From assembly GCF_023954335.1 (NCBI RefSeq), contig NZ_JAMLIE010000001.1, positions 2,426,111 to 2,490,110 of the forward strand: a DNA stretch of 64,000 nucleotides, read 5' to 3'. The notes beneath the pieces were generated by a model. It made no database searches. It was not told the origin of the DNA and was given only the letters and a program-made list of their open reading frames with translations. This stretch comes from Aquamicrobium sp. Its GTDB lineage: Bacteria; Pseudomonadota; Alphaproteobacteria; Rhizobiales; Rhizobiaceae. The translations under genes were made by a program, and so were the position numbers. Each line of letters begins with the position of its first letter. Positions within the stretch are counted from its first letter, which is position 1. This document shows, one piece after another, positions 30,999 to 39,685 of this stretch.

Positions 30999-32567
30999 GT
31001 GAGCGAAACGCGCGAAACCGGCGCCGTGCCTCTGCTCGAGGTGCGCGGGCTGACGAAGATATTCGGCCAGCTCAAGGCTTGCGACAACATCGACCTGACC
31101 ATCGAGAAGGGCGAGATCCACGCGCTTCTCGGCGAGAACGGCGCGGGCAAGTCCACCTTCGTCAAGATGCTGTTCGGCTCGCTCGAGCCGGCCTCCGGCG
31201 ACATCTTCTGGAACGGCGCCAAGGTCGCGATCAAGAACCCCGGCCATGCGCGCAAGCTGGGCATCGGCATGGTGTTCCAGCATTTCTCGCTGTTCGAGGC
31301 GCTGACGGCGGCCGAGAACATCCTTTTGTCGCTCGACGACGACACCTCGATCGTCGAGATCGCCGAGAAGGCGCACAGCCTGTCCAAGGCCTACGGGCTG
31401 CCGCTCGATCCCTACGCGCTCGTCGGCGACCTTTCGGTCGGCGAGCGCCAGCGCATCGAGATCATCCGCTGCCTCTTGCAGAAGCCGGAGCTTATCATCC
31501 TCGACGAGCCGACCTCGGTGCTGACGCCGCAGGAGGCGGACAAGCTGTTCGAGACGCTGGAGCGACTGCGCGACGAAGGCAAGTCGATCCTCTACATCTC
31601 CCACCGGCTGGAAGAGGTGAAGCGGCTGTGCGACCGCGCGACCGTGTTGCGCCACGGTAAGGTGGTCGCCCATTGCGACCCGCGCCGCGAAACCGCGGCC
31701 TCGCTGGCGCGGATGATGGTCGGCTCCGACGTGGTGACGGCCGAGCGCCCGCCCGCCGCCAATGCCGATGCTGCCGAGCTTCTCGGCATTTGCGGGCTGT
31801 CGCGCAAGCCGGCGGGACCGTTCTCGATTCCCCTGCGCAACATCTGGCTGAGCCTCAAGGCCGGCGAGATCCTCGGCGTCGCCGGCGTCGCCGGCAACGG
31901 CCAGGGCGAGTTCTTCGAGGCGGTGTCGGGCGAGGTGCTGCAGGACAGCGCCGACGTGATCCGCATCCGCGGCAATCCGGTCGGGCGGCTCGACATCTCG
32001 GGCCGGCGCCTGCTCGGCGCCGCCTTCGTGCCCGAGGAGCGCCTCGGCCACGGTGCCGCGCCCTACATGAAGCTGTCCGATAACCTCCTCCTGTCGCGCT
32101 TCAGGACCGACGCCAAGGCGTTCCTCGGCCGCATGGGCATCATCCGCGGCGATCCGATCCGCACGGCCGCCCAGCGCATCATCGCCGAGATGGATGTGAG
32201 GAAAAGCGCCGAAGACCCTGAAGCGGCTTCGCTTTCCGGCGGCAACCTGCAAAAGTTCATCATCGGCCGTGAGCTCGACCGCAAGCCCTCGGTGCTGATC
32301 GTCAACCAGCCGACATGGGGCGTCGACGCGGGCGCAGCCGCGCGCATCCGCCAGGCGCTGATCGACCTCGCGCGCGCCGGCTCGGCCGTGCTCGTCATCA
32401 GCCAAGACCTCGACGAGCTGTTCGAGGTGTCGGACGCCATCGCCGTCATGCATGACGGGCAGCTTTCCGCGCCGATCCCGGTCACGGAGGCGACGCCGGA
32501 ACGGCTCGGCCTCCTGATGGGCGGCGCCGATGCAGGCCATGGGTCCGGCCACGGGGAGGCCGCGTGA
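30999..32567 (+). CDS. ABC transporter, double ATP-binding protein (BMP/nucleoside type)
   Basis: 522 aa with two ATPase halves, as in RbsA and in BMP-linked nucleoside importers. The first half has Walker A LLGENGAGKSTF and signature LSVGERQRIEIIR with LIILDEPTSVLTPQE. The second has a degenerate P-loop (GVAGNGQGEFFEAVSG) but an intact signature LSGGNLQKFIIGREL, the usual asymmetry of this group. It is the first gene of a four-gene operon (ATPase, two permeases, binding protein). The GTG start follows GGGAGG closely. Confidence 0.92.
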   Translation: MSETRETGAVPLLEVRGLTKIFGQLKACDNIDLTIEKGEIHALLGENGAGKSTFVKMLFGSLEPASGDIFWNGAKVAIKNPGHARKLGIGMVFQHFSLFEALTAAENILLSLDDDTSIVEIAEKAHSLSKAYGLPLDPYALVGDLSVGERQRIEIIRCLLQKPELIILDEPTSVLTPQEADKLFETLERLRDEGKSILYISHRLEEVKRLCDRATVLRHGKVVAHCDPRRETAASLARMMVGSDVVTAERPPAANADAAELLGICGLSRKPAGPFSIPLRNIWLSLKAGEILGVAGVAGNGQGEFFEAVSGEVLQDSADVIRIRGNPVGRLDISGRRLLGAAFVPEERLGHGAAPYMKLSDNLLLSRFRTDAKAFLGRMGIIRGDPIRTAAQRIIAEMDVRKSAEDPEAASLSGGNLQKFIIGRELDRKPSVLIVNQPTWGVDAGAAARIRQALIDLARAGSAVLVISQDLDELFEVSDAIAVMHDGQLSAPIPVTEATPERLGLLMGGADAGHGSGHGEAA

Positions 32568-33664
32568 TGCGCATCGAACTCGTCAAGCGCCCGCAGCATT
32601 CGCGCCTGTTCTCCGCGCTGTCACCCTTCATCGCCTTCGCACTGACGCTGGTCGCCGGCGCGATCCTGTTCCTGGCTCTCGGCAAGAACCCGGCGACGAC
32701 GCTCTACTACTATTTCATCGACCCGCTGATGGAGGTGTGGTCGCTGCACGAGCTGGCGATCAAGGCCGCGCCGCTGATCCTGATCGCGGTCGGCCTGTCG
32801 GTCTGCTTCCTGTCCAACAACTGGAACATCGGCGCCGAAGGCCAGTTCCTGATCGGTGCGGTCGCCGGTTCGGCGCTGCCCGTGCTGCTGCCCGATTTCC
32901 AGTTCTGGTTCGTGCTGCCGCTGATGCTGATCATGGGCATGGCGGCGGGGGCGGGCTACGCGCTCATTCCGGCCATCCTCAAGGTGCGCTTCAACACCAA
33001 CGAGATCCTGACCAGCCTGATGCTGGTCTACGTCGCCCAGCTCTTCCTCGACTGGCTGGTGCGCGGGCCGTGGCGCAACCCCGGCGGCATGAACTTTCCG
33101 GAAACGCGCACCTTCCATTCCTACGCGATCCTGCCGGAAATCCTGCCCGCCTCCGGCCGCGCCCACTGGGGCTTCGTCTTCGCGCTCGTCGCCGCCGTGC
33201 TGGTCTGGTTCCTCCTGTCGCGGACGCTGAAGGGCTTCGAGGTCAAGGTCCTCGGCCAGAGCCCGCGGGCAGGGCGCTTCGCCGGCTTCTCGGCCGCGAA
33301 GATGACGATCTTCGCCTTCGCCGTGTCTGGCGCGCTGGCCGGCCTTGCCGGCATCTCGGAGATCGCCGGCGCGGTCGGGCAGCTTCGGCCCAACATCTCG
33401 CCCGGCTACGGCTTCACAGCCATCATCGTCGCCTTCCTCGGCCGGCTCAACCCGCTCGGCATCGTCGCCGCCGGCCTCGTCCTCGCCCTGACCTATCTCG
33501 GCGGCGAGGCGGCGCAGATCTCGGTCGGCCTGTCCGACAAGGTGGTGCGCGCCTTCCAGGGGCTGATCCTGTTCTTCGTGCTCGCCTGCGACACGCTGAT
33601 CCACTACCGCATCCGCATCACCCGCCCGAAAGCGGCCGGCGCCGGGGAGCCCGAACATGCTTGA
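32567..33664 (+). CDS. ABC transporter permease (BMP/nucleoside type)
   Basis: 365 aa from ATG 32567, which overlaps the stop of the ATPase gene; a GTG one codon earlier is equally possible. About nine membrane helices. FLSNNWNIGAEGQFLIGA near residue 80 and FNTNEILTSLMLVYVAQ are the signatures of the BPD_transp_2 permeases found with BMP binding proteins. It forms a heterodimer with the next gene's product. Confidence 0.9.
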   Translation: MRIELVKRPQHSRLFSALSPFIAFALTLVAGAILFLALGKNPATTLYYYFIDPLMEVWSLHELAIKAAPLILIAVGLSVCFLSNNWNIGAEGQFLIGAVAGSALPVLLPDFQFWFVLPLMLIMGMAAGAGYALIPAILKVRFNTNEILTSLMLVYVAQLFLDWLVRGPWRNPGGMNFPETRTFHSYAILPEILPASGRAHWGFVFALVAAVLVWFLLSRTLKGFEVKVLGQSPRAGRFAGFSAAKMTIFAFAVSGALAGLAGISEIAGAVGQLRPNISPGYGFTAIIVAFLGRLNPLGIVAAGLVLALTYLGGEAAQISVGLSDKVVRAFQGLILFFVLACDTLIHYRIRITRPKAAGAGEPEHA

Positions 33665-34571
33665 ATCGGTCCTCATCACCATCGCAACCGCCGCGACGCC
33701 CCTGCTGATCGCGGCGATGGGGGAACTGGTCGTCGAGCGCTCGGGCGTTCTGAACCTCGGCGTCGAGGGCATGATGATCATGGGCGCGGTCACCGGCTTC
33801 GCCGTGACGCTGACCACCGGCTCGCCCTGGCTCGGCGCGCTGGCGGCGGTGGTCGTCGGCGCGCTGTTCTCGCTGCTCTTCGGCTTCCTGACGCTGACCC
33901 TCGTCACCAACCAGGTGGCGACGGGGCTGGCGCTGACCCTTCTCGGCCTCGGCCTTTCGGGCATGATCGGCGAGGGCTTCGTCGGCCGGCCCGGCATCAA
34001 GATGGCGCCGCTCTACATCCCCTACCTCACCGATCTGCCCTATGTCGGCCGGCTGCTCTTCGGGCAGGACCCGATCTTCTACATCTCGATCCTGCTCACT
34101 GCCGGCGTCGCCTGGTTCCTGTTCTACACCAAGGCGGGGCTGACGCTGCGCTCGGTCGGCGACAATCACGGCTCGGCCCACGCGCTCGGCATCAACGTCA
34201 TCGCCATCCGCTACATGGCGGTGCTGTTCGGCGGCGCGTGCGCCGGGCTCGCCGGGGCCTATCTCGCGCTCGTCTACGTGCCGCAATGGGTCGAGGGCAT
34301 GAGCGCGGGCAGGGGATGGATCGCGCTCGCCCTCGTCGTCTTCGCCTCGTGGCGGCCGTGGCGGGCGCTGGCCGGCGCCTATCTGTTCGGCGCCGTCACC
34401 ATCGGCCAGCTCCACGCGCAGGCGCTCGGCTGGCCCATTCCTTCTCAACTGCTTTCTTCGCTCCCCTATCTGGCAACCATCGTCGTTCTTGTTCTAATCT
34501 CGCGGAACCGGCGGCTGACGCTTCTGAACACCCCGGCCTGCCTCGGCAGGCCCTTCGTTCCCGATCGTTAG
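33657..34571 (+). CDS. ABC transporter permease, second subunit
   Basis: 304 aa, overlapping the first permease by 8 bases. ERSGVLNLGVEGMMIMGAV near the N-terminus and LTLRSVGDNHGSAHALGINV are the matching signatures of the second BPD_transp_2 subunit (YufQ-like). Eight to nine membrane helices. Confidence 0.9.
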   Translation: MLESVLITIATAATPLLIAAMGELVVERSGVLNLGVEGMMIMGAVTGFAVTLTTGSPWLGALAAVVVGALFSLLFGFLTLTLVTNQVATGLALTLLGLGLSGMIGEGFVGRPGIKMAPLYIPYLTDLPYVGRLLFGQDPIFYISILLTAGVAWFLFYTKAGLTLRSVGDNHGSAHALGINVIAIRYMAVLFGGACAGLAGAYLALVYVPQWVEGMSAGRGWIALALVVFASWRPWRALAGAYLFGAVTIGQLHAQALGWPIPSQLLSSLPYLATIVVLVLISRNRRLTLLNTPACLGRPFVPDR

Positions 34572-34625
34572 TCGGCCAAGCGGACAAACACCCGGAAATC
34601 GTAACCTTCAGAGGATGCAACACCC

Positions 34626-35693
34626 ATGAAAAAGTACCTTCTGGCCCTCGCGGCATCGGCAGCGGTCCTCGCGCCGGCGGCCGCGCTCGCGCAGGACAAG
34701 ACCAAGGCCTGCTTCGTCTATGTCGGCCCGCGCACCGACGGCGGCTGGACCCAGGCGCACGACATCGGCCGCCTCCAGGTCGAAGAGGAGCTGGGTGACG
34801 CGGTCGAGACCGTCTTCGTCGAGAGCGTGCCGGAAGGCGCCGACGCCCAGCGGACCATCGAGCGCTTCGCCCGCTCCGGTTGCGACGTAGTCTTCACCAC
34901 CTCCTTCGGCTTCATGGACCAGACGGTCGCCGTGGCCGAGAAGTTCCCCGACGTGAAGTTCGAGCACGCCACCGGCTACAAGACCCTGCCGAACCTCGCT
35001 TCGTACAACGCCCGCTTCTACGAGGGGCGCTACATTCAGGGCATGATCGCGGCCAGCGTCTCGGAGAAGGGCCTCGCCGGCTATATCGCCTCGTTCCCGA
35101 TCCCGGAAGTGGTGATGGGCATCAACGCCTTCGTGCTCGGCGCGCAGACCGTGAACCCGGATTTCAAGCTCAAGGTGATCTGGAGCAACACCTGGCATGA
35201 CGCCGCCCGCGAGGCCGACGCCGCCAAGGCGCTGATCGACCAGGGCGTCGATATCATCACCCAGCACACCGATTCGACCGCCCCGATCCAGATCGCGGCC
35301 GAGCGCGGCATCAAGGCCTTCGGCCAGGCTTCCGACATGATCGAGGCAGGCCCGGAGACCCAGCTCACCGCCATCATCGACACCTGGGGCAACTATTACG
35401 TCAAGCGCATCAAGCAGGTCGCCGACGGCACCTGGGAGACGGGCGCGATCTGGGACGGCCTGAAGGACGGCATCCTGACCATGGCGCCCTACACCAACAT
35501 GCCCGACGACGTGAAGGCCAAGGCCGAGGAGATCGAGGCCAAGATCAAGTCCGGCGAGCTGCATCCCTTCACCGGACCGGTCAAGAAGCAGGACGGCTCC
35601 GACTGGCTCGCCGAAGGCGAAACCGCAGAGGACAGCGTCCTTCTCGGCATGAACTTCTACGTCGAAGGCGTCGACGACCAGCTTCCGCAGTAA
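34626..35693 (+). CDS. BMP family ABC transporter substrate-binding protein
   Basis: 355 aa with signal peptide (KYLLALAASAAVLAPAAALAQ cut to the mature AQDK). FVYVGPRTDGGWTQAHDIGR is the BMP/Med-family N-terminal motif, and TSFGFMDQTVAVAEKFPDVKFEH the following block. BMP proteins bind purine or pyrimidine nucleosides in characterised cases; the ligand here is inferred. Last gene of the operon, followed by a terminator. Confidence 0.92.
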   Translation: MKKYLLALAASAAVLAPAAALAQDKTKACFVYVGPRTDGGWTQAHDIGRLQVEEELGDAVETVFVESVPEGADAQRTIERFARSGCDVVFTTSFGFMDQTVAVAEKFPDVKFEHATGYKTLPNLASYNARFYEGRYIQGMIAASVSEKGLAGYIASFPIPEVVMGINAFVLGAQTVNPDFKLKVIWSNTWHDAAREADAAKALIDQGVDIITQHTDSTAPIQIAAERGIKAFGQASDMIEAGPETQLTAIIDTWGNYYVKRIKQVADGTWETGAIWDGLKDGILTMAPYTNMPDDVKAKAEEIEAKIKSGELHPFTGPVKKQDGSDWLAEGETAEDSVLLGMNFYVEGVDDQLPQ

Positions 35694-35715
35694 GGCAGCA
35701 CGCCGTCGAAAACGG

Positions 35716-35743
35716 AAAGGGCGGCCTGCGAGCCGCCCTTTTT
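35716..35743 (+). terminator. rho-independent terminator of the BMP operon
   Basis: AAAGGGCGGC and GCCGCCCTTT form a 10-bp stem with a 6-base loop and a T run, 23 bases after the stop codon. Confidence 0.9.
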
Positions 35744-35812
35744 CGTTGTGCCCGACCTGAAACCGGCCGCTTCCTCAATTCCTTGCGCCAGCCGCAGCGA
35801 CCCCTTCAGCGC

Positions 35813-36115
35813 TCACCGGCATTCACCGACCGTATCGACCAGATAGGTTGTCTTGCCGATCCCTTTCGGCTGTACGGGCTTCAGATGCACGGCGAGATCG
35901 CAATCCCGCGTCCTGACCCGCCATTCGTGCAGCCCATCGCCACCGGCGCCGGTCGTGGTGATCGAGTCGACCGGAGCCTGCCGAAGGGAATCCGCAACCT
36001 CCGGACTGGAAAGAATGGTCCCGATCTGCTCCGCCGAGTCATGGAAGCCGGAAACGGCGGCGTGGGCCGGAGCGGCGGCGACGACTATCCCGAGGACGAT
36101 GCTGGCAAGTTTCAT
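35813..36115 (-). CDS. small secreted protein, unknown
   Basis: 100 aa from ATG 36115. MKLASIVLGIVVAAAPAHA is a clear signal peptide. The mature part has two cysteines (TRDCDLAVHL and VGECR at the end) that could form a disulfide. The frame is open upstream to 36310 across the tRNA, but that part is not coding. No family recognised. Confidence 0.65.
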   Translation of the reverse strand: MKLASIVLGIVVAAAPAHAAVSGFHDSAEQIGTILSSPEVADSLRQAPVDSITTTGAGGDGLHEWRVRTRDCDLAVHLKPVQPKGIGKTTYLVDTVGECR

Positions 36116-36283
36116 GGTTGCATCCCGTGTGCATGGATCTGACGAAACAAGCCTATCACGCCGCGCCTTGGGCTGATAACGGCTCGGGTATTTTCCTGGC
36201 GCGGGCGGACAGTTTTGCAGTTGACCGAACCCCGTCGCATTCTTATGTTCCGGCCCAATTTCGAAGCGCCGACGCGCTTTCGG

Positions 36284-36359
36284 GAGCGCGTAGCTCAGCC
36301 GGTAGAGCAACTGACTTTTAATCAGTAGGTCCTGGGTTCGAGCCCCAGCGCGCTCACCA
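36284..36359 (+). tRNA. tRNA-Lys (anticodon UUU)
   Basis: Full cloverleaf: acceptor GAGCGCG pairs with CGCGCTC, anticodon arm ACTGA-CTTTTAA-TCAGT with anticodon TTT, T arm CTGGG-TTCGAGC-CCCAG, and an encoded CCA end. It is intact and is the attachment site of the two elements that follow: its 3' 47 bases are part of the attL repeat. Confidence 0.97.
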
Positions 36360-36363
36360 AAAA
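36313..36363. repeat. attL: tRNA-Lys 3' core repeat, copy 1
   Basis: 51 bases from the anticodon loop of tRNA-Lys to five A residues after CCA, identical to 46994-47044. The repeat lets the incoming element restore the tRNA on integration. The left edge in the anticodon stem suggests that strand exchange happens in or next to the anticodon loop. Confidence 0.93.
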
Positions 36364-36424
36364 ATACAATAAAATCAGCGTGATAGACGAAGGCGGCGAC
36401 CTGAGATTGCTATTGCTTTGTCTC

Positions 36425-36466
36425 GGGGTAACGTATGGGGTAACGGCAGCCGATCCCCGTTACCCC
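36425..36466. repeat. GGGGTAAC repeats at the left end of element 1 (candidate integrase arm sites)
   Basis: GGGGTAAC at 36425-36432 and 36437-36444, with the inverted copy at 36459-36466. The same octamer recurs only near the other end of the element (46835-46860), beside the integrase gene. Paired arm-type sites flanking the core are expected for a tyrosine integrase with an N-terminal arm-binding domain. Confidence 0.6.
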
Positions 36467-36882
36467 GCCTGCAATCTCGCCGCGCGCGCACGTTCTCGAT
36501 TCCTCTTGCGATGATCTTCCCGCACGCAGACGGGACACCGCTTTGTGTCTCGTCGCACCACGCCGGGAATTGAGCCGCCGCAGTCGATGCAGCGAACGGC
36601 GGTGATAGGGCCGACTGCCCGAACAGTGCGGGCCTTGTTCCGGCACGTATGGCAGCAATATCGTTGGCTGGCCTTTTTGGCGTTCTGGATCGGATTGCCG
36701 CAATGCTGGCATTTCAGGTTGTCCCGTATCGTCTTTCGCCATTGCCGTTCAAAGGCCGCGTCAGACGCATATCGGCAGGCTTCGCAACAATACTTCTGGA
36801 TCGGATGCTTGCGGGTGAAGCTCTTGCTGCACCACGCGCAAATGTCATCCGGCAGATCGTCAAATGATACGGGTGCATTCAT
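36460..36882 (-). CDS. Cys-rich zinc-finger protein, unknown
   Basis: 140 aa from ATG 36882, overlapping the previous gene by 23 bases. Three Cys-rich modules: CAWCSKSFTRKHPIQKYCCEAC, CQHCGNPIQNAKKASQRYCCHTC in shortened view (CQHCGNP...RYCCHTC), and CIDCGGS...CPVC. These are FCS/zinc-ribbon-like fingers. The C-terminus is strongly basic (HRKRNRERARAARLQ), fitting nucleic-acid binding. It is the last gene before attL, the position where satellites often keep accessory genes. No function recognised. Confidence 0.7.
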   Translation of the reverse strand: MNAPVSFDDLPDDICAWCSKSFTRKHPIQKYCCEACRYASDAAFERQWRKTIRDNLKCQHCGNPIQNAKKASQRYCCHTCRNKARTVRAVGPITAVRCIDCGGSIPGVVRRDTKRCPVCVREDHRKRNRERARAARLQAG

Positions 36883-37435
36883 ATCGGCAATACCTCTGCC
36901 CCTTGCGTTTCGGTTTGAATAGCCGGTCGCAGCCTTCGCATCGCTGCTCGGGCTGGCGCTCAATCCATGCGGCCTTTAATGCCTTCCACTGCGCATAGGA
37001 TTCTTCGTCCCAACGCTGGCGCTGGCGGTCCATCTTCGCCGCATGGGCGCATACGTCGCTGCACCACAGGCGATTTCCTTCCGGGAGAGGCTTTGAGCAC
37101 CGAGCGCATCGTTCCCGCAGGACCGGCAGTGCGCCGGGCTGGGTATATTCGGGTTGCCCCTGATACCAAGTCGGACGCTTCGCCCCGACGATGTTCAATG
37201 CCGCCGCGACGATCTCGGCAGCGACAGCATCGGCAGCAGCCCAACTCCAGCCTTGAAGGCACAGACTGGACCGGATGCCGTGTCGGCATGGTCCCTCGGC
37301 TGCGAACGGGGTCGGCTCGACCGTGCGCATGATGGCGACGATCTTGTCGCGGATGGCTTTCTGGCGATCACGGTTAAGCCGTCTCGCCGGCTCCTGCACG
37401 ATGCGGAGCGACTTCGCGGGAACACGCGCAAGCAT
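36860..37435 (-). CDS. zinc-finger protein, unknown
   Basis: 191 aa from ATG 37435, whose ATGA overlaps the portal stop, so it is co-translated with the head module. Two Cys clusters: CARCSKPLPEGNRLWCSDVC and CEGCDRLFKPKRKGQRYCRYEC, both CxxC...CxxxC fingers. The N-terminal half contains ICRxx-like basic helices and CRHGIRSSLCLQGW. It shares finger type with its downstream neighbour, and the two may be related by duplication. Function unknown; packaging or helper interference are possibilities only. Confidence 0.7.
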   Translation of the reverse strand: MLARVPAKSLRIVQEPARRLNRDRQKAIRDKIVAIMRTVEPTPFAAEGPCRHGIRSSLCLQGWSWAAADAVAAEIVAAALNIVGAKRPTWYQGQPEYTQPGALPVLRERCARCSKPLPEGNRLWCSDVCAHAAKMDRQRQRWDEESYAQWKALKAAWIERQPEQRCEGCDRLFKPKRKGQRYCRYECTRII

Positions 37436-38523
37436 TATGCCGCTCCATCGTTCGGCCCCCAATTCACGGTCGTCAGCGCCCCGTTAAGTGCCGCCGGCTC
37501 CAGCCCGGCTTCCTTTGCCCTCGCCAGCGCCTCGATGATGGTCGAGAGCGCCCGCGCACGGCCACCTACGTCGAACGCCTGCACCGGGCGCATGAGGTCG
37601 ATCATGATCTCGCTGCCGAGCTTGCGGCCGGCTTCCTCGCCGATCAGCATGGCGAGCGGCTGGAGCGTCCATTGTGCGAGATGCCGTTGCGCTTCGCGGA
37701 CAAGCGGTCCCTGTGCCTGATCGGACAGGAGCGCTGGGAGAACGCCGAAGGCCGACAGGATCGAGCCACGCGCCGCCTGCCATGCTTCCATCGGCATTGC
37801 CGGCTGAATGTTCGGGGTTACGTCCGAAGGCTTCCAATCGGTGTTCGGAGCCGGACCACCGGCCGCGACCACGGAAACCGATTCGCGCATGAGCACGCGA
37901 CCACGCCGACGCCTGAAGCCGCGACCAAGGGTTTCCATGTCCACTTCGGGCGATTCCGGGAAGGGCACGATCAGGGAGCCGAGCGGGGCATTGTCGTAGA
38001 CTTCGGCGAGCGCGCTTTCGATGGCCTGCAAAAGTCCGGCCGTGAGGCGAGCGCGGCGCAAGGGAGCCTGCCCGGTCCAAGGCTGGACGGGATCGGCCCC
38101 GACGCGGAAATGAACCACCTCGGCCGCGAGCGCTGTCATGGTGCGACCGCCACCGGCTTCGCTGATCGAAAGACGATACGCCTTCGGCTCGCCGTCGCGC
38201 GTGCTCAAATCCCAATCGGCAGCCGGGATCAACCGGCGGTCGCCGATCAGGGCGACATACTCGCCGCGAAGGGCAAGGGAGCGGGCGATCATCGCCATCG
38301 TGCGCCGGTCGATCATGTCGGTGCCGGACACGTCGCCGAGCGCGAAAGCACCTTCCCAGAGAGACACACAGGATTGGACGGCCGCCGTCAGTTCGCCGAC
38401 GCCGGATGCACCGGAGATATAGGCTTCGCGCGCGGCCATGATTTCGGCCGTGAAGCCGGATGCCGATGCGCGGGTTTCTATATTGTTCCGACCGGGAACG
38501 ATACTTTTCAGCCATCCGAACAT
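37435..38523 (-). CDS. phage portal protein (HK97-like)
   Basis: 362 aa from ATG 38523, overlapping the connector gene stop. Portal features are visible: the short basic start MFGWLKSIVPGR, the early helix ELTAAVQSCVSLWEGAF, MAMIARSLALRGEYVALIG, EVVHFRVGADP and FGVLPALLSDQAQGPLVREAQRHLAQWTLQPL. The portal is the dodecameric DNA entry channel of the capsid vertex. It lies after the connector, an order that differs from classical HK97 phages, where portal precedes protease and capsid. Confidence 0.82.
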   Translation of the reverse strand: MFGWLKSIVPGRNNIETRASASGFTAEIMAAREAYISGASGVGELTAAVQSCVSLWEGAFALGDVSGTDMIDRRTMAMIARSLALRGEYVALIGDRRLIPAADWDLSTRDGEPKAYRLSISEAGGGRTMTALAAEVVHFRVGADPVQPWTGQAPLRRARLTAGLLQAIESALAEVYDNAPLGSLIVPFPESPEVDMETLGRGFRRRRGRVLMRESVSVVAAGGPAPNTDWKPSDVTPNIQPAMPMEAWQAARGSILSAFGVLPALLSDQAQGPLVREAQRHLAQWTLQPLAMLIGEEAGRKLGSEIMIDLMRPVQAFDVGGRARALSTIIEALARAKEAGLEPAALNGALTTVNWGPNDGAA

Positions 38524-39065
38524 CAGTGCGGTTTCCTCCATTTGCGCAGGAGGTCGCCGGCCCCTGAATTTTCGATTGCCTGCGCCAGCCACGACGCCGA
38601 GCGGGTATGCGACAAGGAGATGCTGCCGGCCCCGATCCGTTCGGAGCGCGCACCGGCCTTGCCCTTGGACTGCGCCGAATATTCGGCCAGGCGGCGGAAC
38701 GCCTCTTTGACCGACACCGGCACGTCCGCGTCTTCCTCGCCGACAGTTGCCGTGAAGCGATAAGGACCATGCCCGGACAGCATGAAGCCGCCGAGCGGTG
38801 CGGCCGGGAGCGTCAATTCCTCCCATGCGTCACCACGCCAGATTTCGGCCTTGGTGATCGTGGCAGGCGACAGGGGCGGTTCCCACTGCCCGACGCCCTC
38901 GACAATCCATTCCACGGCGCGTTCGCTCCAGCGCCACGCGGTATAAGCCTCGATGCGCTGCCAGATCATCGCCTTGTCGAGCGCGGCCGCAGCCGTGGAA
39001 AGGCCGGTCGGCGCGGCGGGATATTCTTCCGGGATTGCTTCGGTCTGCTTGATCGTCGTCGCCAT
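38523..39065 (-). CDS. phage head-tail connector (gp6-like)
   Basis: 180 aa. IEAYTAWRWSERAVEWIVEG and LSPATITKAEIWRGDAWEEL followed by VPVSVKEAFRRLAEYSA resemble the gp6-like adaptor proteins seen in alphaproteobacterial prophages and gene-transfer-agent-related modules. The adaptor docks under the portal and prepares the head for a tail. It has a longer C-terminal extension (residues 130-180) than most gp6 proteins. Confidence 0.65.
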   Translation of the reverse strand: MATTIKQTEAIPEEYPAAPTGLSTAAAALDKAMIWQRIEAYTAWRWSERAVEWIVEGVGQWEPPLSPATITKAEIWRGDAWEELTLPAAPLGGFMLSGHGPYRFTATVGEEDADVPVSVKEAFRRLAEYSAQSKGKAGARSERIGAGSISLSHTRSASWLAQAIENSGAGDLLRKWRKPH

Positions 39066-39067
39066 CG

Positions 39068-39685
39068 TCAGAGCCTCCAGCGTCGAAGGGTCTGCCGATT
39101 TTTCGGCATACCCCTATCCGTGGTCTTCTCCCATGAGCGCAGATCGACATTCGTGTCGTGATAGGCAGGGCGGGTCACAAGGGAGAGTTCAAAGAGGATC
39201 GCCGCGAAGATGGTGCGGATCAGCGCCTCGCCGAGACTTTCATCCTCGTCGGTGATTTCTTCCGGCAGCGGCACAACCTCTTTCGGCGCAACACGGAAGC
39301 CGGGAGAGATGCCGCCGACCAAGCCTGCCGAGAATGCGGCGAGGAAGTCAGCGCCCCATGTCGTGCGCATGATTTCAGGGGTCAGGATCGCCTCGAAGTT
39401 CAAGGCCGATTTCGTGTCGCTGAAATTCAGCGTGCCAGCCTTGCGGCTCGCCAGCGGCTTGTCGAAGCTATGGCCGATCAGCAGATGCACGTCGCGCTCG
39501 GATGCCGGCTGTTGCAGCCCCCACGAAAACGCACCTTCGGCAAACTGTTCCTTTTTCGGCCGTCGCCCGTTGCCGCCGGAGTCGATGACCGCCAGCGACA
39601 GATACGGGAAAGAGCCTGCAAGGCGACGGGTGCCATCCCCCGCCGCCCGCAGTTCAAGCCCGGCGCTGTAAACCGGGCCAGTCAT
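39068..39685 (-). CDS. HK97 family prohead protease
   Basis: 205 aa. The herpesvirus-assemblin-like fold is suggested by GTRRLAGSFPYLSLA, EQFAEGAFSWGL, VHLLIGHSFDKPLASRKAGTL (catalytic His in the GHSFDKPL block) and ELSLVTRPAYHDTNV (catalytic Ser in LSLVTRPAY). It cleaves the scaffold part of the major capsid protein during head maturation. Start overlaps the capsid stop. Confidence 0.88.
   Translation of the reverse strand: MTGPVYSAGLELRAAGDGTRRLAGSFPYLSLAVIDSGGNGRRPKKEQFAEGAFSWGLQQPASERDVHLLIGHSFDKPLASRKAGTLNFSDTKSALNFEAILTPEIMRTTWGADFLAAFSAGLVGGISPGFRVAPKEVVPLPEEITDEDESLGEALIRTIFAAILFELSLVTRPAYHDTNVDLRSWEKTTDRGMPKNRQTLRRWRL

Noticed and set aside
36116..36310. 65-codon N-terminal extension of the small secreted protein across the tRNA gene
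   Set aside because: The internal ATG begins a clear signal peptide, and coding across a tRNA is unlikely.
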